Assembly (NCBI GenBank): GCA_902175065.1
Contig: CABIIJ010000037.1
Location: 1 to 64,000, forward strand
DNA: 64,000 bases
Origin: an uncultured Comamonas sp.
GTDB lineage: Bacteria; Pseudomonadota; Gammaproteobacteria; Burkholderiales; Burkholderiaceae_C
Direction: 5' to 3'
Shown here: positions 1 to 17,017 of the stretch, piece after piece
Position numbering within the stretch: position 1 is the stretch's first letter
How the letters are laid out: each line of letters starts with the position of its first letter
The notes under the pieces: generated by a model
Told to the model about the DNA's origin: nothing
What the model saw: only the letters and a program-made list of their open reading frames with translations
Database searches by the model: none
Program-made: the position numbers and the translations under genes

Positions 1-145
1 CAAGGAAATGGTCATGCCTGGCGACAACGTGTCGATCACCGTGAAGCTGATTGCGCCGATTGCTATGGAAGAAGGCCTGCGCTTTGCTATCCGCGAGGGT
101 GGCCGCACTGTGGGCGCTGGCGTGGTTGCCAAGGTTATTGCCTGA
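1..145 (+). CDS. tuf: Elongation factor Tu, C-terminal end (partial)
   Basis: The frame beginning at base 2 reads the last 47 residues of EF-Tu domain III, including [20 protein letters not shown] and the terminal [16 protein letters not shown]-Tu is the GTPase that delivers aminoacyl-tRNA to the ribosome. The gene starts outside the window. The stop codon is only 11 bases before tRNA-Trp, and the tuf-trpT-secE order is the usual one in beta-proteobacteria, so the tRNA is probably co-transcribed with tuf. Confidence 0.98.
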   Translation, partial: KEMVMPGDNVSITVKLIAPIAMEEGLRFAIREGGRTVGAGVVAKVIA

Positions 146-156
146 TTTCAGGGTTT

Positions 157-232
157 AGGGGTATAGCTCAATTGGCAGAGCGTCGGTCTCCAAAACCGAA
201 GGTTGTAGGTTCGATTCCTACTGCCCCTGCCA
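157..232 (+). tRNA. trpT: tRNA-Trp (anticodon CCA)
   Basis: A 76-base cloverleaf with encoded CCA end. The acceptor arm AGGGGTA pairs with TGCCCCT, the D arm is GCTC..GAGC, and the anticodon loop CTCCAAA carries CCA. It sits between tuf and secE. Confidence 0.97.
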
Positions 233-254
233 CCACTTAAGTGGTAAGTACTCC

Positions 255-278
255 AAGCCCGCCCCACTCGGCGGGCTT
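255..278 (+). terminator. GC-rich stem-loop after tRNA-Trp
   Basis: AAGCCCGCC and GGCGGGCTT form a perfect 9-bp stem with a 6-base loop. The bases that follow (CGGTGTCTATA) are not a T run, so it is either a weak terminator or a 3' processing or attenuation structure before secE. Confidence 0.5.
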
Positions 279-320
279 CGGTGTCTATAGGCTGCGTGAA
301 TGCGGCTGCAAAAGTTAAAT

Positions 321-704
321 ATGGCTACATCGCAAGTTGAAACAGTAAGCTCCGGCGCAGATAAAGCAAAGCTGGCCGCTGCCATTCTTTTGGTGGTTGC
401 GGCTATTGCTGGTTTCTATACCCTTTCCAAGCAAGGTGCCTTGGTGCAGTGGGGGGCGCTTTTGGTTGGGGTGGCCGCTGCGGTTGCAGTGTTCCTGATT
501 TCCGAACCTGGAAAACAGCTGGTTGGCTTTTCCAAAGATTCGGTAAAAGAAGTCAAGAAGGTTGTTTGGCCGACACGCAAAGAGAGTGTGCAGATGACAC
601 TCTACGTTTTTGCGTTTGCCGTGGTCATGGCGCTATTTTTGTGGCTGACAGATAAAACGCTGGAATGGGTCTTGTACGACCTGGTCCTGGGATGGAGAGG
701 CTAA
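321..704 (+). CDS. secE: Preprotein translocase subunit SecE
   Basis: SecE is the small essential clamp subunit of the SecYEG protein channel in the inner membrane. The 127-aa product shows two hydrophobic helices in the first half (about residues 18-38 and 42-60), the conserved amphipathic region [13 protein letters not shown], and a last transmembrane helix near residues 92-112. This three-helix form is usual in proteobacteria. An in-frame ATG at 300 would add seven residues; I chose 321 because MATSQVE matches the typical family start, although no good ribosome binding site precedes either. The stop overlaps the start of nusG (TAATG). Confidence 0.95.
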   Translation: MATSQVETVSSGADKAKLAAAILLVVAAIAGFYTLSKQGALVQWGALLVGVAAAVAVFLISEPGKQLVGFSKDSVKEVKKVVWPTRKESVQMTLYVFAFAVVMALFLWLTDKTLEWVLYDLVLGWRG

Positions 705-1285
705 TGTCGGATGTAATTCAAGAGCCCCAAGAGGTCGGTGCCCCGGCGAATCCGGATATGCGCTGGTACATCGTCCATGCCTACTCTGGGATGGAAAAAG
801 CCGTTGAGCGTAATATCACCGAACGGATTACGCGGGCCGGTATGCAGGACAAGTTTGGCCGCATCCTGGTGCCTACCGAAGAAGTCGTCGAGATGCGCAA
901 CGGCAAGCGCAAAACGACAGAGCGCCGTTTGTTTCCGGGCTACGTTTTTGTTGAAATGGTCATGGATGACGATACTTGGCACTTGGTCAAGCACACCAGC
1001 AAGGTGACTGGCTTTGTCGGTGGTGCCAAGAATCGTCCGGCACCGATCTCGGAAGCAGAGATTCAAAAAATCGTTGACCAGGTACAGGAAGGCTCGGACA
1101 AGCCTCGCCACAAAATCGAATTCATGGTTGGGGAACTGGTGCGTGTCAAGGAAGGACCGTTCACCGACTTCAATGGCACTGTCGAGGAAGTCAATTACGA
1201 GAAGAGCCGTTTGCGCGTTTCGGTGGCGATCTTTGGCCGTTCCACCCCTGTCGAGCTTGAATTTGCCCAGGTGGAAAAAACCTGA
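704..1285 (+). CDS. nusG: Transcription termination/antitermination factor NusG
   Basis: NusG binds RNA polymerase at the clamp, raises processivity, and links it to Rho and to the leading ribosome. The 193-aa product has the NGN domain (starting [20 protein letters not shown], with [10 protein letters not shown]) and a C-terminal KOW domain ([20 protein letters not shown]). The start at 704 uses the A of the secE TAATG junction and is preceded by GGAGAGG at 694-700. The longer frame from 665 would run through secE and is not needed. secE and nusG form one translationally coupled unit. Confidence 0.97.
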   Translation: MSDVIQEPQEVGAPANPDMRWYIVHAYSGMEKAVERNITERITRAGMQDKFGRILVPTEEVVEMRNGKRKTTERRLFPGYVFVEMVMDDDTWHLVKHTSKVTGFVGGAKNRPAPISEAEIQKIVDQVQEGSDKPRHKIEFMVGELVRVKEGPFTDFNGTVEEVNYEKSRLRVSVAIFGRSTPVELEFAQVEKT

Positions 1286-1439
1286 CTTTCGGATCTTCTG
1301 CGTTAAATGAGCTTTGTTGGATCATTTGGCGTTGTTGGTTTGCACGTATTTCGGACTTGCGTGTTGAAAAAAAAGTCCTCACCCCGGGGAGCTTCTGGTG
1401 CACAGTGCGCCGGGGCGTTAACCCGTAAGGAGCTTTAAT
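1286..1439 (+). promoter_or_regulatory. nusG-rplK intergenic leader with hairpin
   Basis: This 154-base gap contains a GC-rich inverted repeat, CCCCGG at 1382-1387 with CCGGGG at 1410-1415, and a clear Shine-Dalgarno AAGGAG at 1427-1432 for rplK. It is where an L11-operon promoter and the L1 autoregulatory leader would be expected. I could not pick a confident -35/-10 pair. Confidence 0.4.
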
Positions 1440-1871
1440 ATGGCGAAAAAAATCGTCGGCTTCATCAAGCTGCAAGTGCCAGCTGGTAAGGCCAATCCCT
1501 CTCCTCCGATCGGTCCTGCGCTGGGTCAGCGCGGTCTGAACATCATGGAATTCTGCAAGGCGTTCAACGCCCAGACGCAGGGTGTCGAACCCGGTCTGCC
1601 GCTGCCTGTGGTGATCACTGCCTTTGCGGATAAAAGCTTTACCTTCGTCATCAAGTCGCCCCCGGCTGCTGTGCTGATCAAGAAGGCTGCCAAGCTGGAC
1701 AAAGGTTCGGCCAATCCCTTGAAGGTCAAGGTTGGCAAGGTGACCCGTGAGCAACTGGAAGAAATTGCCAAGACCAAGCTCAAGGACATGACTGCTGCCG
1801 ACATGGATGCTGCCGTGCGCACGCTGGCAGGCTCGGCTCGTTCGATGGGCGTGATTGTGGAGGGTGTGTGA
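1440..1871 (+). CDS. rplK: 50S ribosomal protein L11
   Basis: L11 forms the GTPase-associated centre of the large subunit with 23S rRNA. The 143-aa length is standard. The N-terminal domain has [20 protein letters not shown] and the C-terminal RNA-binding domain ends [20 protein letters not shown]. It has a good ribosome binding site (AAGGAG) and is separated from rplA by one base, so the two are surely co-transcribed. Confidence 0.98.
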   Translation: MAKKIVGFIKLQVPAGKANPSPPIGPALGQRGLNIMEFCKAFNAQTQGVEPGLPLPVVITAFADKSFTFVIKSPPAAVLIKKAAKLDKGSANPLKVKVGKVTREQLEEIAKTKLKDMTAADMDAAVRTLAGSARSMGVIVEGV

Positions 1872-1872
1872 C

Positions 1873-2568
1873 ATGGCCAAATTGACCAAAAAGCAAAAAG
1901 CCCTCCAGGGTAAAGTGGATGCAACCCGTCTGTATCCCTTCGCCGAAGCCGTGGCTTTGGTGAAAGAAGCTGCTACCGCCAAGTTCGATGAGTCCATTGA
2001 CGTGGCCGTGCAACTGGGTGTGGATTCGCGCAAGTCGGATCAAGTCGTGCGTGGCGCTGTGGTGCTGCCCAACGGCACGGGCAAAACCACCCGTGTTGCC
2101 GTGTTCGCACAGGGCGCCAAGGCCGAAGAGGCCAAGGCCGCTGGTGCCGATATCGTTGGCATGGATGAGCTGGCAGCCATGGTCAAGGCTGGCGACATGC
2201 CTTTCGACGTGGTGATCGCTGCCCCCGATGCCATGCGCGTGGTCGGTACCCTGGGCCAGATCCTCGGCCCCCGTGGCCTGATGCCCAACCCCAAGGTGGG
2301 TACGGTGACGCCGGATGTGGCAACTGCAGTGAAAAACGCCAAGGCGGGTCAAGTGCAGTTCCGCGTGGACAAGGCTGGTATCGTGCACAGCACCATTGGC
2401 CGTCGTTCGTTTGATGATGCCAAGCTGCAGGGCAACCTGGTGGCGTTGATCGAAGCGCTGAACAAGGCAAAACCCGCAACCAGCAAAGGTTTGTACCTGC
2501 GCAAGGTGGCCCTTTCCTCCACCATGGGGGTGGGTGTTCGCGTGGATGCCCAGACCATCGCAGCGTAA
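1873..2568 (+). CDS. rplA: 50S ribosomal protein L1
   Basis: L1 builds the mobile L1 stalk that assists exit of deacylated tRNA, and in many bacteria represses its own operon by binding the mRNA leader. The 231-aa product contains the family signature [20 protein letters not shown] and [12 protein letters not shown] start at 1873 ([11 protein letters not shown]) because GGAGGG in the end of rplK lies just upstream; the in-frame codon at 1855 lies inside rplK and is less likely. Confidence 0.97.
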   Translation: MAKLTKKQKALQGKVDATRLYPFAEAVALVKEAATAKFDESIDVAVQLGVDSRKSDQVVRGAVVLPNGTGKTTRVAVFAQGAKAEEAKAAGADIVGMDELAAMVKAGDMPFDVVIAAPDAMRVVGTLGQILGPRGLMPNPKVGTVTPDVATAVKNAKAGQVQFRVDKAGIVHSTIGRRSFDDAKLQGNLVALIEALNKAKPATSKGLYLRKVALSSTMGVGVRVDAQTIAA

Positions 2569-2570
2569 TT

Positions 2571-2579
2571 TGCTAGAAT
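2571..2579 (+). promoter_or_regulatory. Extended -10 promoter for rplJL
   Basis: TGCTAGAAT just after the rplA stop is an extended -10 element (TG-N-TAGAAT). No good -35 hexamer lies 16-18 bases upstream, which is tolerable for an extended -10 promoter. It would start a roughly 230-base leader before rplJ. Confidence 0.5.
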
Positions 2580-2585
2580 TCTCGG

Positions 2586-2810
2586 TTCTCTGAAAAGAGG
2601 GCTGAGTGTGGTGGGCTGCGCACGGGCTTTTCGTCGGTGTGCAGGCCATCCAAGACCGCTGGTGTGCCGGGGCAATCCGGCACTTAATGTTTGCGCCAGC
2701 GTAGATGGCGAACCCGCTGCAGATGGAATTTTCCTTCCACAGTTGGTCGCTGCAAACCCAAGAGCGCGTATGGACGATTTTTCGGAAATACGCATACGAA
2801 GGAGTAGACC
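2586..2810 (+). promoter_or_regulatory. rplJ 5' leader (L10-type regulatory leader)
   Basis: About 225 non-coding bases lie between rplA and rplJ. Leaders here in proteobacteria fold so that the L10(L7/L12)4 complex can bind and repress translation. Visible pairings include TGCCGGGG..CCGGCA near 2666-2682 and other short stems, ending in the ribosome binding site AAGGAG at 2799-2804. The assignment as an L10 leader rests on position and length, not on a folded model. A short open frame inside (2608-2814) looks fortuitous. Confidence 0.55.
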
Positions 2811-3317
2811 TTGAGTCTGAATCGCAGTGAGAAAGAAGCGGTCATCAATGAAGTGACCAGCCTCGCCGCTAAAGCTCAAACGCTTGTGATCGCGGAATAC
2901 CGCGGCATCACGGTCGCCGATATGACCAAACTGCGTGCCGATGCCCGCAGCAAGGGTGTGAGCCTGAGCGTGTTGAAAAACACCCTGGCCCGCCGTGCTG
3001 TGGCTGGCAGCCAGTTTGACGTGGTGGCCGAGCAGATGACCGGTCCGCTGGTCTATGGCTTCTCTGAAGACGCAGTGGCTGCCGCCAAGGTGGTGGCCGA
3101 CTTCGCGAAAACCAACGACAAGCTGGTGATTCGCGGCGGTGCGTTTGCAGGCAAGGCCCTGGACGTCAATGGCGTGAAAGAGCTGGCAAACATCCCCTCC
3201 AAAGACGTGCTGCTGGCGCAACTGTGCGGCCTGCTCATGTCCCCCATCTCCCGCACCGCTGTGGTGCTGGGCGCTTTGGCGGCCAAAAAGGGCGAAGGCG
3301 AAACGGCTGCTGCTTAA
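2811..3317 (+). CDS. rplJ: 50S ribosomal protein L10 (TTG start)
   Basis: L10 anchors L7/L12 dimers at the base of the ribosomal stalk. The 168-aa product reads [15 protein letters not shown], then the conserved [20 protein letters not shown] and [10 protein letters not shown]. The start codon is TTG: no ATG fits the conserved N-terminus, and AAGGAG lies six bases upstream. A rare start codon may tune L10 to L7/L12 output. The C-terminus ([15 protein letters not shown]) is the flexible L7/L12-binding tail. Confidence 0.96.
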   Translation: MSLNRSEKEAVINEVTSLAAKAQTLVIAEYRGITVADMTKLRADARSKGVSLSVLKNTLARRAVAGSQFDVVAEQMTGPLVYGFSEDAVAAAKVVADFAKTNDKLVIRGGAFAGKALDVNGVKELANIPSKDVLLAQLCGLLMSPISRTAVVLGALAAKKGEGETAAA

Positions 3318-3363
3318 AAGGCGCAGCGCAACTTATACCGACACTATTTGTTAGGAAATCAAA

Positions 3364-3741
3364 ATGGCATTCGATAAAGACGCATTCTTGACCGCCCTGG
3401 ACGGCATGACCGTTCTGGAACTGAACGACCTGGTCAAGGCAATTGAAGAGAAATTTGGCGTGAGCGCTGCCGCCATGGCCGCTCCTGCTGCTGCCGGCGC
3501 TGGTGCTGGCGCTGCTGCCGCTGAAGAGAAGACCGAGTTCGACGTTGTGCTGCAAGAAGCCGGCGCCAACAAAGTGGCCGTGATTAAAGCCGTGCGCGAA
3601 ATCACCGGCCTGGGCCTGAAGGAAGCCAAAGACCTGGTCGATGGTGCTCCCAAGACCGTGAAGGAAGCCGCTCCCAAGGCTGACGCCGAAGCCGCTGTGA
3701 AGAAGCTGGTGGAAGCCGGTGCCAAGGCTGAACTCAAGTAA
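3364..3741 (+). CDS. rplL: 50S ribosomal protein L7/L12
   Basis: L7/L12 is the multicopy stalk protein that recruits translational GTPases. The 125-aa product has the N-terminal dimerisation region ([20 protein letters not shown]), an alanine-rich hinge (residues about 37-60), and the globular C-terminal domain with [20 protein letters not shown] and [12 protein letters not shown]. It follows rplJ by 46 bases and is followed by a hairpin that probably sets the rplL:rpoB ratio. Confidence 0.98.
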   Translation: MAFDKDAFLTALDGMTVLELNDLVKAIEEKFGVSAAAMAAPAAAGAGAGAAAAEEKTEFDVVLQEAGANKVAVIKAVREITGLGLKEAKDLVDGAPKTVKEAAPKADAEAAVKKLVEAGAKAELK

Positions 3742-3758
3742 TTGAGGTCTTTCTCCTG

Positions 3759-3789
3759 AGGCTGGAGTGCCCGCAAGGGCCTCCAGCCT
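3759..3789 (+). terminator. rplL-rpoB attenuator hairpin
   Basis: AGGCTGGAG-T-GCCC-GCAA-GGGC-CTCCAGCCT folds into a 13-bp stem with one bulged T and a GCAA tetraloop. It is followed by TTGGTG rather than a long T run, so it is likely a partial terminator or RNase III-type processing site. This fits the classical attenuator between rplL and rpoB that reduces polymerase synthesis relative to ribosomal stalk protein. The remaining 230 bases up to rpoB hold no other clear signal. Confidence 0.7.
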
Positions 3790-4021
3790 TTGGTGCCTGT
3801 GCAGTTTGCGTTAGAGCACACCAGAAAAACCAGCGTGCTGGGTTTTCTCGTGTCTTCTGACAACCCGACAGCAGAAGATACCTTGGCTCGGGCGATGTGC
3901 AATGCATCGCCGTCCGCCATTGGTTGGTAGTGGCCAACCGCCAAGCCGGCAAAAGTAGCGTCCACTTTTGCCGGGCAGTGTCGCCCTAGACCCAGGACTC
4001 ATGTCTTTGCCCGGAGATCTC

Positions 4022-8134
<4,113 letters not shown>

Positions 8135-8151
8135 GTTTTTATTGAAAAGAT

Positions 8152-8232
8152 GAGCGTTTTCCGCTGATAAACAAACGATTTGCGATAGAAATCTATCGCA
8201 AATCGTCATGAATCAAGCGGTAGCAACTATAG
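8152..8232 (+). repeat. Dispersed palindromic element, copy 1 (between rpoB and rpoC)
   Basis: The outer arms GAGCGTTTTCCGCT and AGCGGTAGCAACTAT enclose a perfect 14-bp inverted repeat, ACGATTTGCGATAG / CTATCGCAAATCGT (8175-8188 and 8193-8206), with a 4-base loop. It is AT-rich against a GC-rich background. Related copies lie at 12564, 27096, 43351 and 52089. Within the rpoBC transcript it would form a strong hairpin. Confidence 0.85.
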
Positions 8233-8256
8233 TTTTTGAAAGAGGGAAAGAGTTCT

Positions 8257-12468
<4,212 letters not shown>

Positions 12469-12488
12469 GGCTGCTTGCAGCTTCGGGC

Positions 12489-12530
12489 ACCCCCGGCGGG
12501 CATCAGGCTTGCCGGGGGTGTTTGTGTTTA
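12489..12530 (+). terminator. Rho-independent terminator of the rpoBC operon
   Basis: CACCCCCGGC (12489-12498) pairs with GCCGGGGGTG (12511-12520) and is followed by TTTGTGTTT. Ten base pairs of mostly GC and a U-rich tail make a good terminator 20 bases after the rpoC stop. Confidence 0.9.
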
Positions 12531-12563
12531 TGGGCTGCCGAAGCTCGAAACTATCAAATAAGG

Positions 12564-12642
12564 TGCATCTTCCGTAGATGATTAAAGGGTTTCAGGTGTG
12601 AATGATTCTGAAATCCTTTATTTATCAGTGGCAGAAGCTATT
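12564..12642 (+). repeat. Dispersed palindromic element, copy 2 (upstream of rsmB)
   Basis: GATTAAAGGGTTTCAG (12580-12595) faces CTGAAATCCTTTATTTATC (12608-12626), and the right arm continues AGTGGCAGAAGCTAT, which matches the AGCGGTAGAAGCTAT arm of the 52089 copy. The right end lies only about ten bases before the rsmB start, so the element supplies rsmB's immediate 5' region. Confidence 0.7.
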
Positions 12643-12650
12643 TTTTATTC

Positions 12651-13985
12651 ATGACTTCTTCTTCCTCCACCCCTCCCAAGGGGCTGCCCCTGCACCAGCA
12701 ACTGCTGCTGGTGGCCCAGGCGCTGCAACAGGTGCAGGCCGGGCAATCGACCACCACGGTGCTGGAGCAAACCGCCCCGGCGGCCCGTGCCGGGGTGCAG
12801 GCGCTGCTGTTCCAGGTGCTGCGCTCCCTGGGGCGGGCGCAGGCGCTGCGGGCGCAACTGGCTCCCAAGGCGCCCGCAGGCAAGGTCGATGCGCTGCTGT
12901 GCACGGCCTTGGCGCTGCTGTGGGATGCGGCGCAGGCGCCGTACACCGCCTTCACCCTGGTCAACCAGACCGTGCAGGCCGCCCGCGTGGGGGGGCTGGA
13001 ACGCCAGGCCGGCTTCATCAACGCCTGCCTGCGCCGCTTTCTGCGCGAGCAGGATGCCCTGATTGCCGCCACCGATGCCGATGCGCAAGCCCGCTACAAC
13101 CACCCCCATTGGTGGATCAGGAAATTGCAGGAGCAGTACCCGCAGCAGTGGCAACAAATCTTGGCCGCCAACAACCGCCATGCACCCATGGCCCTGCGGG
13201 TACAGCTACAAAAAATAAGCCAGGCCGATTATTTGGCGCTGCTCACACAGGCCGGGATTGGCGCCCATCCCTTTGGCCGGCAAGGCATCGAGCTGCACCA
13301 GCCGCTGCCGGTGCAGGCGCTGCCGGGGTTTGCGCAGGGGCTGGTGTCGGTGCAGGACGGCGCCGCCCAACTGGCCGCACCCCTGCTGCTGCAGGACTGG
13401 CAGGTGCCTGCCGGGGCCAGCATCGTGGATGCCTGCGCCGCCCCGGGCGGTAAAACGGCGCATCTGCTGGAGCTGCTGCCCCCCGGGCAGGCCCAGGTGC
13501 TGGCGCTGGAGGTGGACGCCCAGCGCAGCCAGCGCATCCACCAGACGCTGGACCGGCTTGGCCTGTCCGCCCAGGTGATCGTGGCCGATGCGGCGGAGCC
13601 GACCCGGTGGCTGCCCCGGCCGGGGATGCAGTTCGATGCCATCCTGCTGGATGCGCCTTGCTCTGCCTCCGGCATCGTGCGCCGCCATCCCGACGTGCGC
13701 TGGCTGCGCCGCGAGCGCGACATTGCGCAACTGGCCGCCATCCAGGCGCGGCTGCTGGATGTGCTCTGGCCCTTGCTCAAACCCGGGGGCCGGATGGTGT
13801 ATTGCACCTGCTCGGTGTTCCATGAAGAGGGGCAGGGGCAAATCCAGGCGTTTGTTGCACGCAACAAAACGGTCGATTGGCAGCCTTCTGCAGGGCATTT
13901 GCTGCCCGGTGCGGATGCCGTGGCGGACAATCCGGCCGGTGACCATGATGGATTCTTCTACGCCCTGCTGCATAAAAAAGCCTAG
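12651..13985 (+). CDS. rsmB: 16S rRNA (cytosine-967-C5)-methyltransferase RsmB
   Basis: RsmB (Sun/Fmu) uses S-adenosylmethionine to make m5C967 of 16S rRNA. The 444-aa product has an N-terminal NusB-like RNA-binding domain (residues about 15-150) and a Rossmann methyltransferase domain with the SAM motif VDACAAPGGKTAHLLEL. Motif IV LDAPCSASGIVRRHPDVRW holds Cys337 and motif VI YCTCSVF holds Cys387, the two cysteines of the catalytic mechanism. The C-terminus DGFFYALLHKK is typical. The next gene overlaps its last bases in another frame. Confidence 0.94.
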   Translation: MTSSSSTPPKGLPLHQQLLLVAQALQQVQAGQSTTTVLEQTAPAARAGVQALLFQVLRSLGRAQALRAQLAPKAPAGKVDALLCTALALLWDAAQAPYTAFTLVNQTVQAARVGGLERQAGFINACLRRFLREQDALIAATDADAQARYNHPHWWIRKLQEQYPQQWQQILAANNRHAPMALRVQLQKISQADYLALLTQAGIGAHPFGRQGIELHQPLPVQALPGFAQGLVSVQDGAAQLAAPLLLQDWQVPAGASIVDACAAPGGKTAHLLELLPPGQAQVLALEVDAQRSQRIHQTLDRLGLSAQVIVADAAEPTRWLPRPGMQFDAILLDAPCSASGIVRRHPDVRWLRRERDIAQLAAIQARLLDVLWPLLKPGGRMVYCTCSVFHEEGQGQIQAFVARNKTVDWQPSAGHLLPGADAVADNPAGDHDGFFYALLHKKA

Positions 13986-14664
13986 CGCCAGCTTCGCCCA
14001 CCAACCCCACCGCCGCCGCCTGCTGGTGGCGCTGGGCTGTTGCAGCGTGGGTGCTCTGGCGGCCTGGACGCCCCTGGCGCAGGCAGCGTCGGGGGGGGAA
14101 GCCGCCGATGCCCCTGCCGCCGCGCAGGAGGCCACCACCGCCCTGCGTCTGGACGGCGGCATCCTCCTGCAGCAGGAGTCGGGGGATTTGCTGCTCAGTA
14201 CCGACGTGCAGTGGCAACTGCCCGTGGCCGTCGAGCAGGCCCTGCGCAAAGGGGTGGCGGTGCACTTCATCGCCGATGTGCGCCTGCTGCGCAAACGCTG
14301 GTACTGGAGCAACCAGTCCCTGCTGGCCGCCACGCGCTATTACCGCCTGAGCTACCAGACCCTGACCCATCGCTGGCGCCTGCACCAGGGCAGCCAGCCG
14401 TTCAATAGCCTGGGGTTGCGGGCGGAGGCGCTGGGCAGCTCGTATGCCAGCCTGGAGGACGCCGTGCAGGCGCTGCAGCACTGGGTGCGCTGGCGCATCG
14501 GGGAGCGGCAGAGCTTGCCTGCGCAAGGGCCGGTGGCGCTGCAACTGCGCTTTCGCATCGACCTGTCCCAATTGCCCAAGCCCCTGCAAATCGGGGTTTT
14601 CGGGCGTTCCGACTGGAACTTGCTGGTGCAGCAGGAACAGTCCTTTGCCCTGGAACAGTTGTGA
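13948..14664 (+). CDS. DUF4390 family exported protein
   Basis: This 238-aa product has a twin-arginine-like or Sec-type leader with RRRLLVALGCCSVGALAAW and ends the leader near AQA (about residue 45). The mature part has LDGGILLQQ, WQLPVAVEQALRKGVAVHF, and KRWYWSNQSLLAATRYYRLS, which I recognise as the DUF4390 pattern found before ntrY in beta-proteobacteria. Function is unknown; the position suggests a role with the NtrY kinase. It overlaps rsmB by 38 bases. Start choice is uncertain (ATG at 13945 or 13948; no strong ribosome binding site). Its stop overlaps the GTG start of ntrY. Confidence 0.8.
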   Translation: MDSSTPCCIKKPSASFAHQPHRRRLLVALGCCSVGALAAWTPLAQAASGGEAADAPAAAQEATTALRLDGGILLQQESGDLLLSTDVQWQLPVAVEQALRKGVAVHFIADVRLLRKRWYWSNQSLLAATRYYRLSYQTLTHRWRLHQGSQPFNSLGLRAEALGSSYASLEDAVQALQHWVRWRIGERQSLPAQGPVALQLRFRIDLSQLPKPLQIGVFGRSDWNLLVQQEQSFALEQL

Positions 14665-16976
14665 CCGAAACGCAGCAGCACGACGAGCGCCGGGCCCAGC
14701 GGCTGCGCCAATCCGCCCGCTGGATTCTGGGCATCGGCTCTGCCGTGATGGCTGCACTGGGGCTGGTGTTGCTTTTTTTGCTGACCCTGGCGACCAATAA
14801 CCGGCAGCTCTACGAGGACTATTACGTCTGGCTGTTCGGGCTGAACGTGCTGGTTGCCGGCCTGCTGTTTGCCGTGCTGCTGTGGATGGCGATGCGGTTG
14901 CTGCTGCGCTGGCGCCAGCGCAAGTTCGGCAGCCGCCTGCTGCTCAAGCTGGCCACGATCTTTGCCCTGGTGGGGGTGTTGCCGGGGGCGCTGATTTACG
15001 TCGTGTCCTACCAGTTCGTCTCCCGCTCCATCGAAAGCTGGTTCGACATCAAGGTCGAAGGGGCGCTCACCGCCGGGGTGAACCTGGCCAGCGTCACCCT
15101 GGATGCCATGGCCAACGACATGGCCAACAACACCCGCAACGCCAGCGCCCAACTCGCCGATGTCTCGGATGCTGGCGCAGGCTTGGTGCTGGAGCGGATG
15201 CGTGACCAGCTCGGCGCTTCCGATCTGGTGCTCTGGAACAGTGCCGGGGTGGCCGTGGCCACGGCGGGCGCGTCGCTGCTGGATCTGGCCCCGGAGCGCC
15301 CCAGTGCCCAGGTGCTGCGCACCCTGCGGGCCAGCCAGCGCCCGGTCACCACCATAGAAGGCCTGGATGACGACTTCGGCGTCGGGGGCGCCGTCGATCT
15401 CAGCCAGGTGCGGGTGCGCATCCTGGCCACCGTGCCGAGTGCCCGCCTGGGCCTGCTGGCGGACAACCGCTTCTTGCAAGCCACCATTGCCTTGCCCGCC
15501 CCGCTGGTCAGCAACGCCCTGGCCGTGCAGGAAGCCCACCGCGAATACCAGGAGCGCTCCCTGGCCCGCCAGGGCCTGCGGCGCATGTATATCGGCACCC
15601 TGACTTTGAGCCTGTTCCTGGCCGTGTTTGGCGCCGTGCTGCTGGCAGTATTGTTCGGCAACCATCTGGCCCAGCCCTTGCTGCTGCTGGCCCAGGGCGT
15701 GCGGGACGTGGCCCGGGGCGACTTGACGCCCAAGGCCGTTTCCCTGGCGCGGGACGAAGTCGGCGGGCTGACCCGCTCTTTTGCGCTCATGACGCAGCAG
15801 CTCCTGGAAGCGCGTACGGCCGTCGATCGCGGGGTGGAGGAAATCCAGGCCGCCCGTACCAATCTACAGACCATTCTGGACAACCTGACGGCCGGGGTGC
15901 TGGTGCTGGATGCCCAGTGGCGAATCGTCATCGCCAACCCCGGCGCGGCCCATATCCTGCGCTGCGACCTGCCTGCCCATTGCGGGCAGGAACTGGGGCG
16001 GATTCCCGCCCTGGCCAGTTTCGCCGCCATGGTCGAGGAGCAGTTTGCCCAGTTCCTGGAAGCCCGCCAGGCGGGCGTCAGCCATCCGCGCTGGCAGCAG
16101 GTGTCCGAATTCCTGACCCAGCCGCTGCAGGCCGAGGCGGCTGGCGAGGTGCCGCAGGACAAAATCACCCTGGTCGTGCGCGGGGCGCTGCTGCCCCACG
16201 ACCAGCGCCTGGTGGTGTTTGACGATATTTCCGAAATCGTTTCGGCCCAGCGCTCCAAGGCCTGGGCCGAAGTGGCGCGGCGTGTGGCGCATGAAATCAA
16301 GAATCCCCTGACCCCGATTCAACTCTCGGCGGAACGGCTGGCACTGAAGCTGGCCGGCAAGCTCCCGCCGACGGAAGAAGCGCTCCTGCACAGATCGGTC
16401 AGGACCATCGTCGATCAGGTCGCCGCCATGCTGCGGCTGGTCAATGAATTTCGCGACTATGCCCGCCTGCCGCCGGCCCAGTTGCAACCGGTGGATGTCA
16501 ACGCCCTGGTGCAGGATGTCTTGCAGCTCTATAAGGAGGAGGGGGTCTTGGTGCCGGTGCAGCAGGAGCTGGATGCGCAATGCCCGCCGATCGCCGCCGA
16601 TGCCCAGCAACTGCGCCAGGTACTGCACAACCTGGTGCAAAACGCCCAGGATGCCAGCCTGCAGCGTGCCCAAACCGAGGGACAGGCGCCCACCCCCGTC
16701 GTTCTCAGCACCCACTGGAACGCGGCCACGCGCCGGGTGCGCATCACGGTCGCCGATGGCGGTTGCGGCTTTCCCGAGGGGCTGCTGCAACGTGCCTTCG
16801 AGCCTTATGTCACGACCAAACCCAAAGGCACCGGACTGGGGCTGGCCGTCGTGAAAAAAATCGCCGACGAGCACGGCGCCCGCATCGATTTATCCAACCG
16901 CATCGAAAAGGGTGTCGTGCAAGGGGCACAAGTGTCGCTATCATTTGCCCTTGATCAGGGTCCAGGGCAGCCGTGA
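14661..16976 (+). CDS. ntrY: NtrY-like sensor histidine kinase (GTG start)
   Basis: A 771-aa inner-membrane kinase. Three hydrophobic helices lie in residues about 20-113, a periplasmic region follows, then a fourth helix near 308-330, a HAMP linker (NHLAQPLLLLAQGVRDVARG), a PAS-like segment (TILDNLTAGVLVLDAQWRIV), the HisKA box VARRVAHEIKNPLTPIQLSA with His544, and the HATPase (N box LVQNAQDA, G boxes DGGCGFPEG and GTGLGLAVV). It starts with GTG overlapping the DUF4390 stop. It is expected to phosphorylate the response regulator encoded 41 bases downstream. The input signal is not visible; NtrY/NtrX systems elsewhere act in nitrogen or redox control. Confidence 0.9.
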   Translation: MTETQQHDERRAQRLRQSARWILGIGSAVMAALGLVLLFLLTLATNNRQLYEDYYVWLFGLNVLVAGLLFAVLLWMAMRLLLRWRQRKFGSRLLLKLATIFALVGVLPGALIYVVSYQFVSRSIESWFDIKVEGALTAGVNLASVTLDAMANDMANNTRNASAQLADVSDAGAGLVLERMRDQLGASDLVLWNSAGVAVATAGASLLDLAPERPSAQVLRTLRASQRPVTTIEGLDDDFGVGGAVDLSQVRVRILATVPSARLGLLADNRFLQATIALPAPLVSNALAVQEAHREYQERSLARQGLRRMYIGTLTLSLFLAVFGAVLLAVLFGNHLAQPLLLLAQGVRDVARGDLTPKAVSLARDEVGGLTRSFALMTQQLLEARTAVDRGVEEIQAARTNLQTILDNLTAGVLVLDAQWRIVIANPGAAHILRCDLPAHCGQELGRIPALASFAAMVEEQFAQFLEARQAGVSHPRWQQVSEFLTQPLQAEAAGEVPQDKITLVVRGALLPHDQRLVVFDDISEIVSAQRSKAWAEVARRVAHEIKNPLTPIQLSAERLALKLAGKLPPTEEALLHRSVRTIVDQVAAMLRLVNEFRDYARLPPAQLQPVDVNALVQDVLQLYKEEGVLVPVQQELDAQCPPIAADAQQLRQVLHNLVQNAQDASLQRAQTEGQAPTPVVLSTHWNAATRRVRITVADGGCGFPEGLLQRAFEPYVTTKPKGTGLGLAVVKKIADEHGARIDLSNRIEKGVVQGAQVSLSFALDQGPGQP

Positions 16977-17017
16977 GAGGGCGGCTGCCCGCGTGCGACA
17001 ACTATTTTCTTAGAGAC

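Noticed and set aside
2608-2814. 68-codon open frame in the rplJ leader
   Set aside because: Overlaps the rplJ start, has Cys/Pro/Arg-rich composition and fits a structured leader better.
3968-4021. Upstream extension of rpoB (18 codons)
   Set aside because: Not like the conserved RpoB N-terminus; the ATG at 4022 has a ribosome binding site and the family start.
13200-13250. AT-rich patch in rsmB as another dispersed repeat
   Set aside because: Only loosely resembles the repeat arms (ACAGCTACAAAAAATAAGCC); too weak to call.
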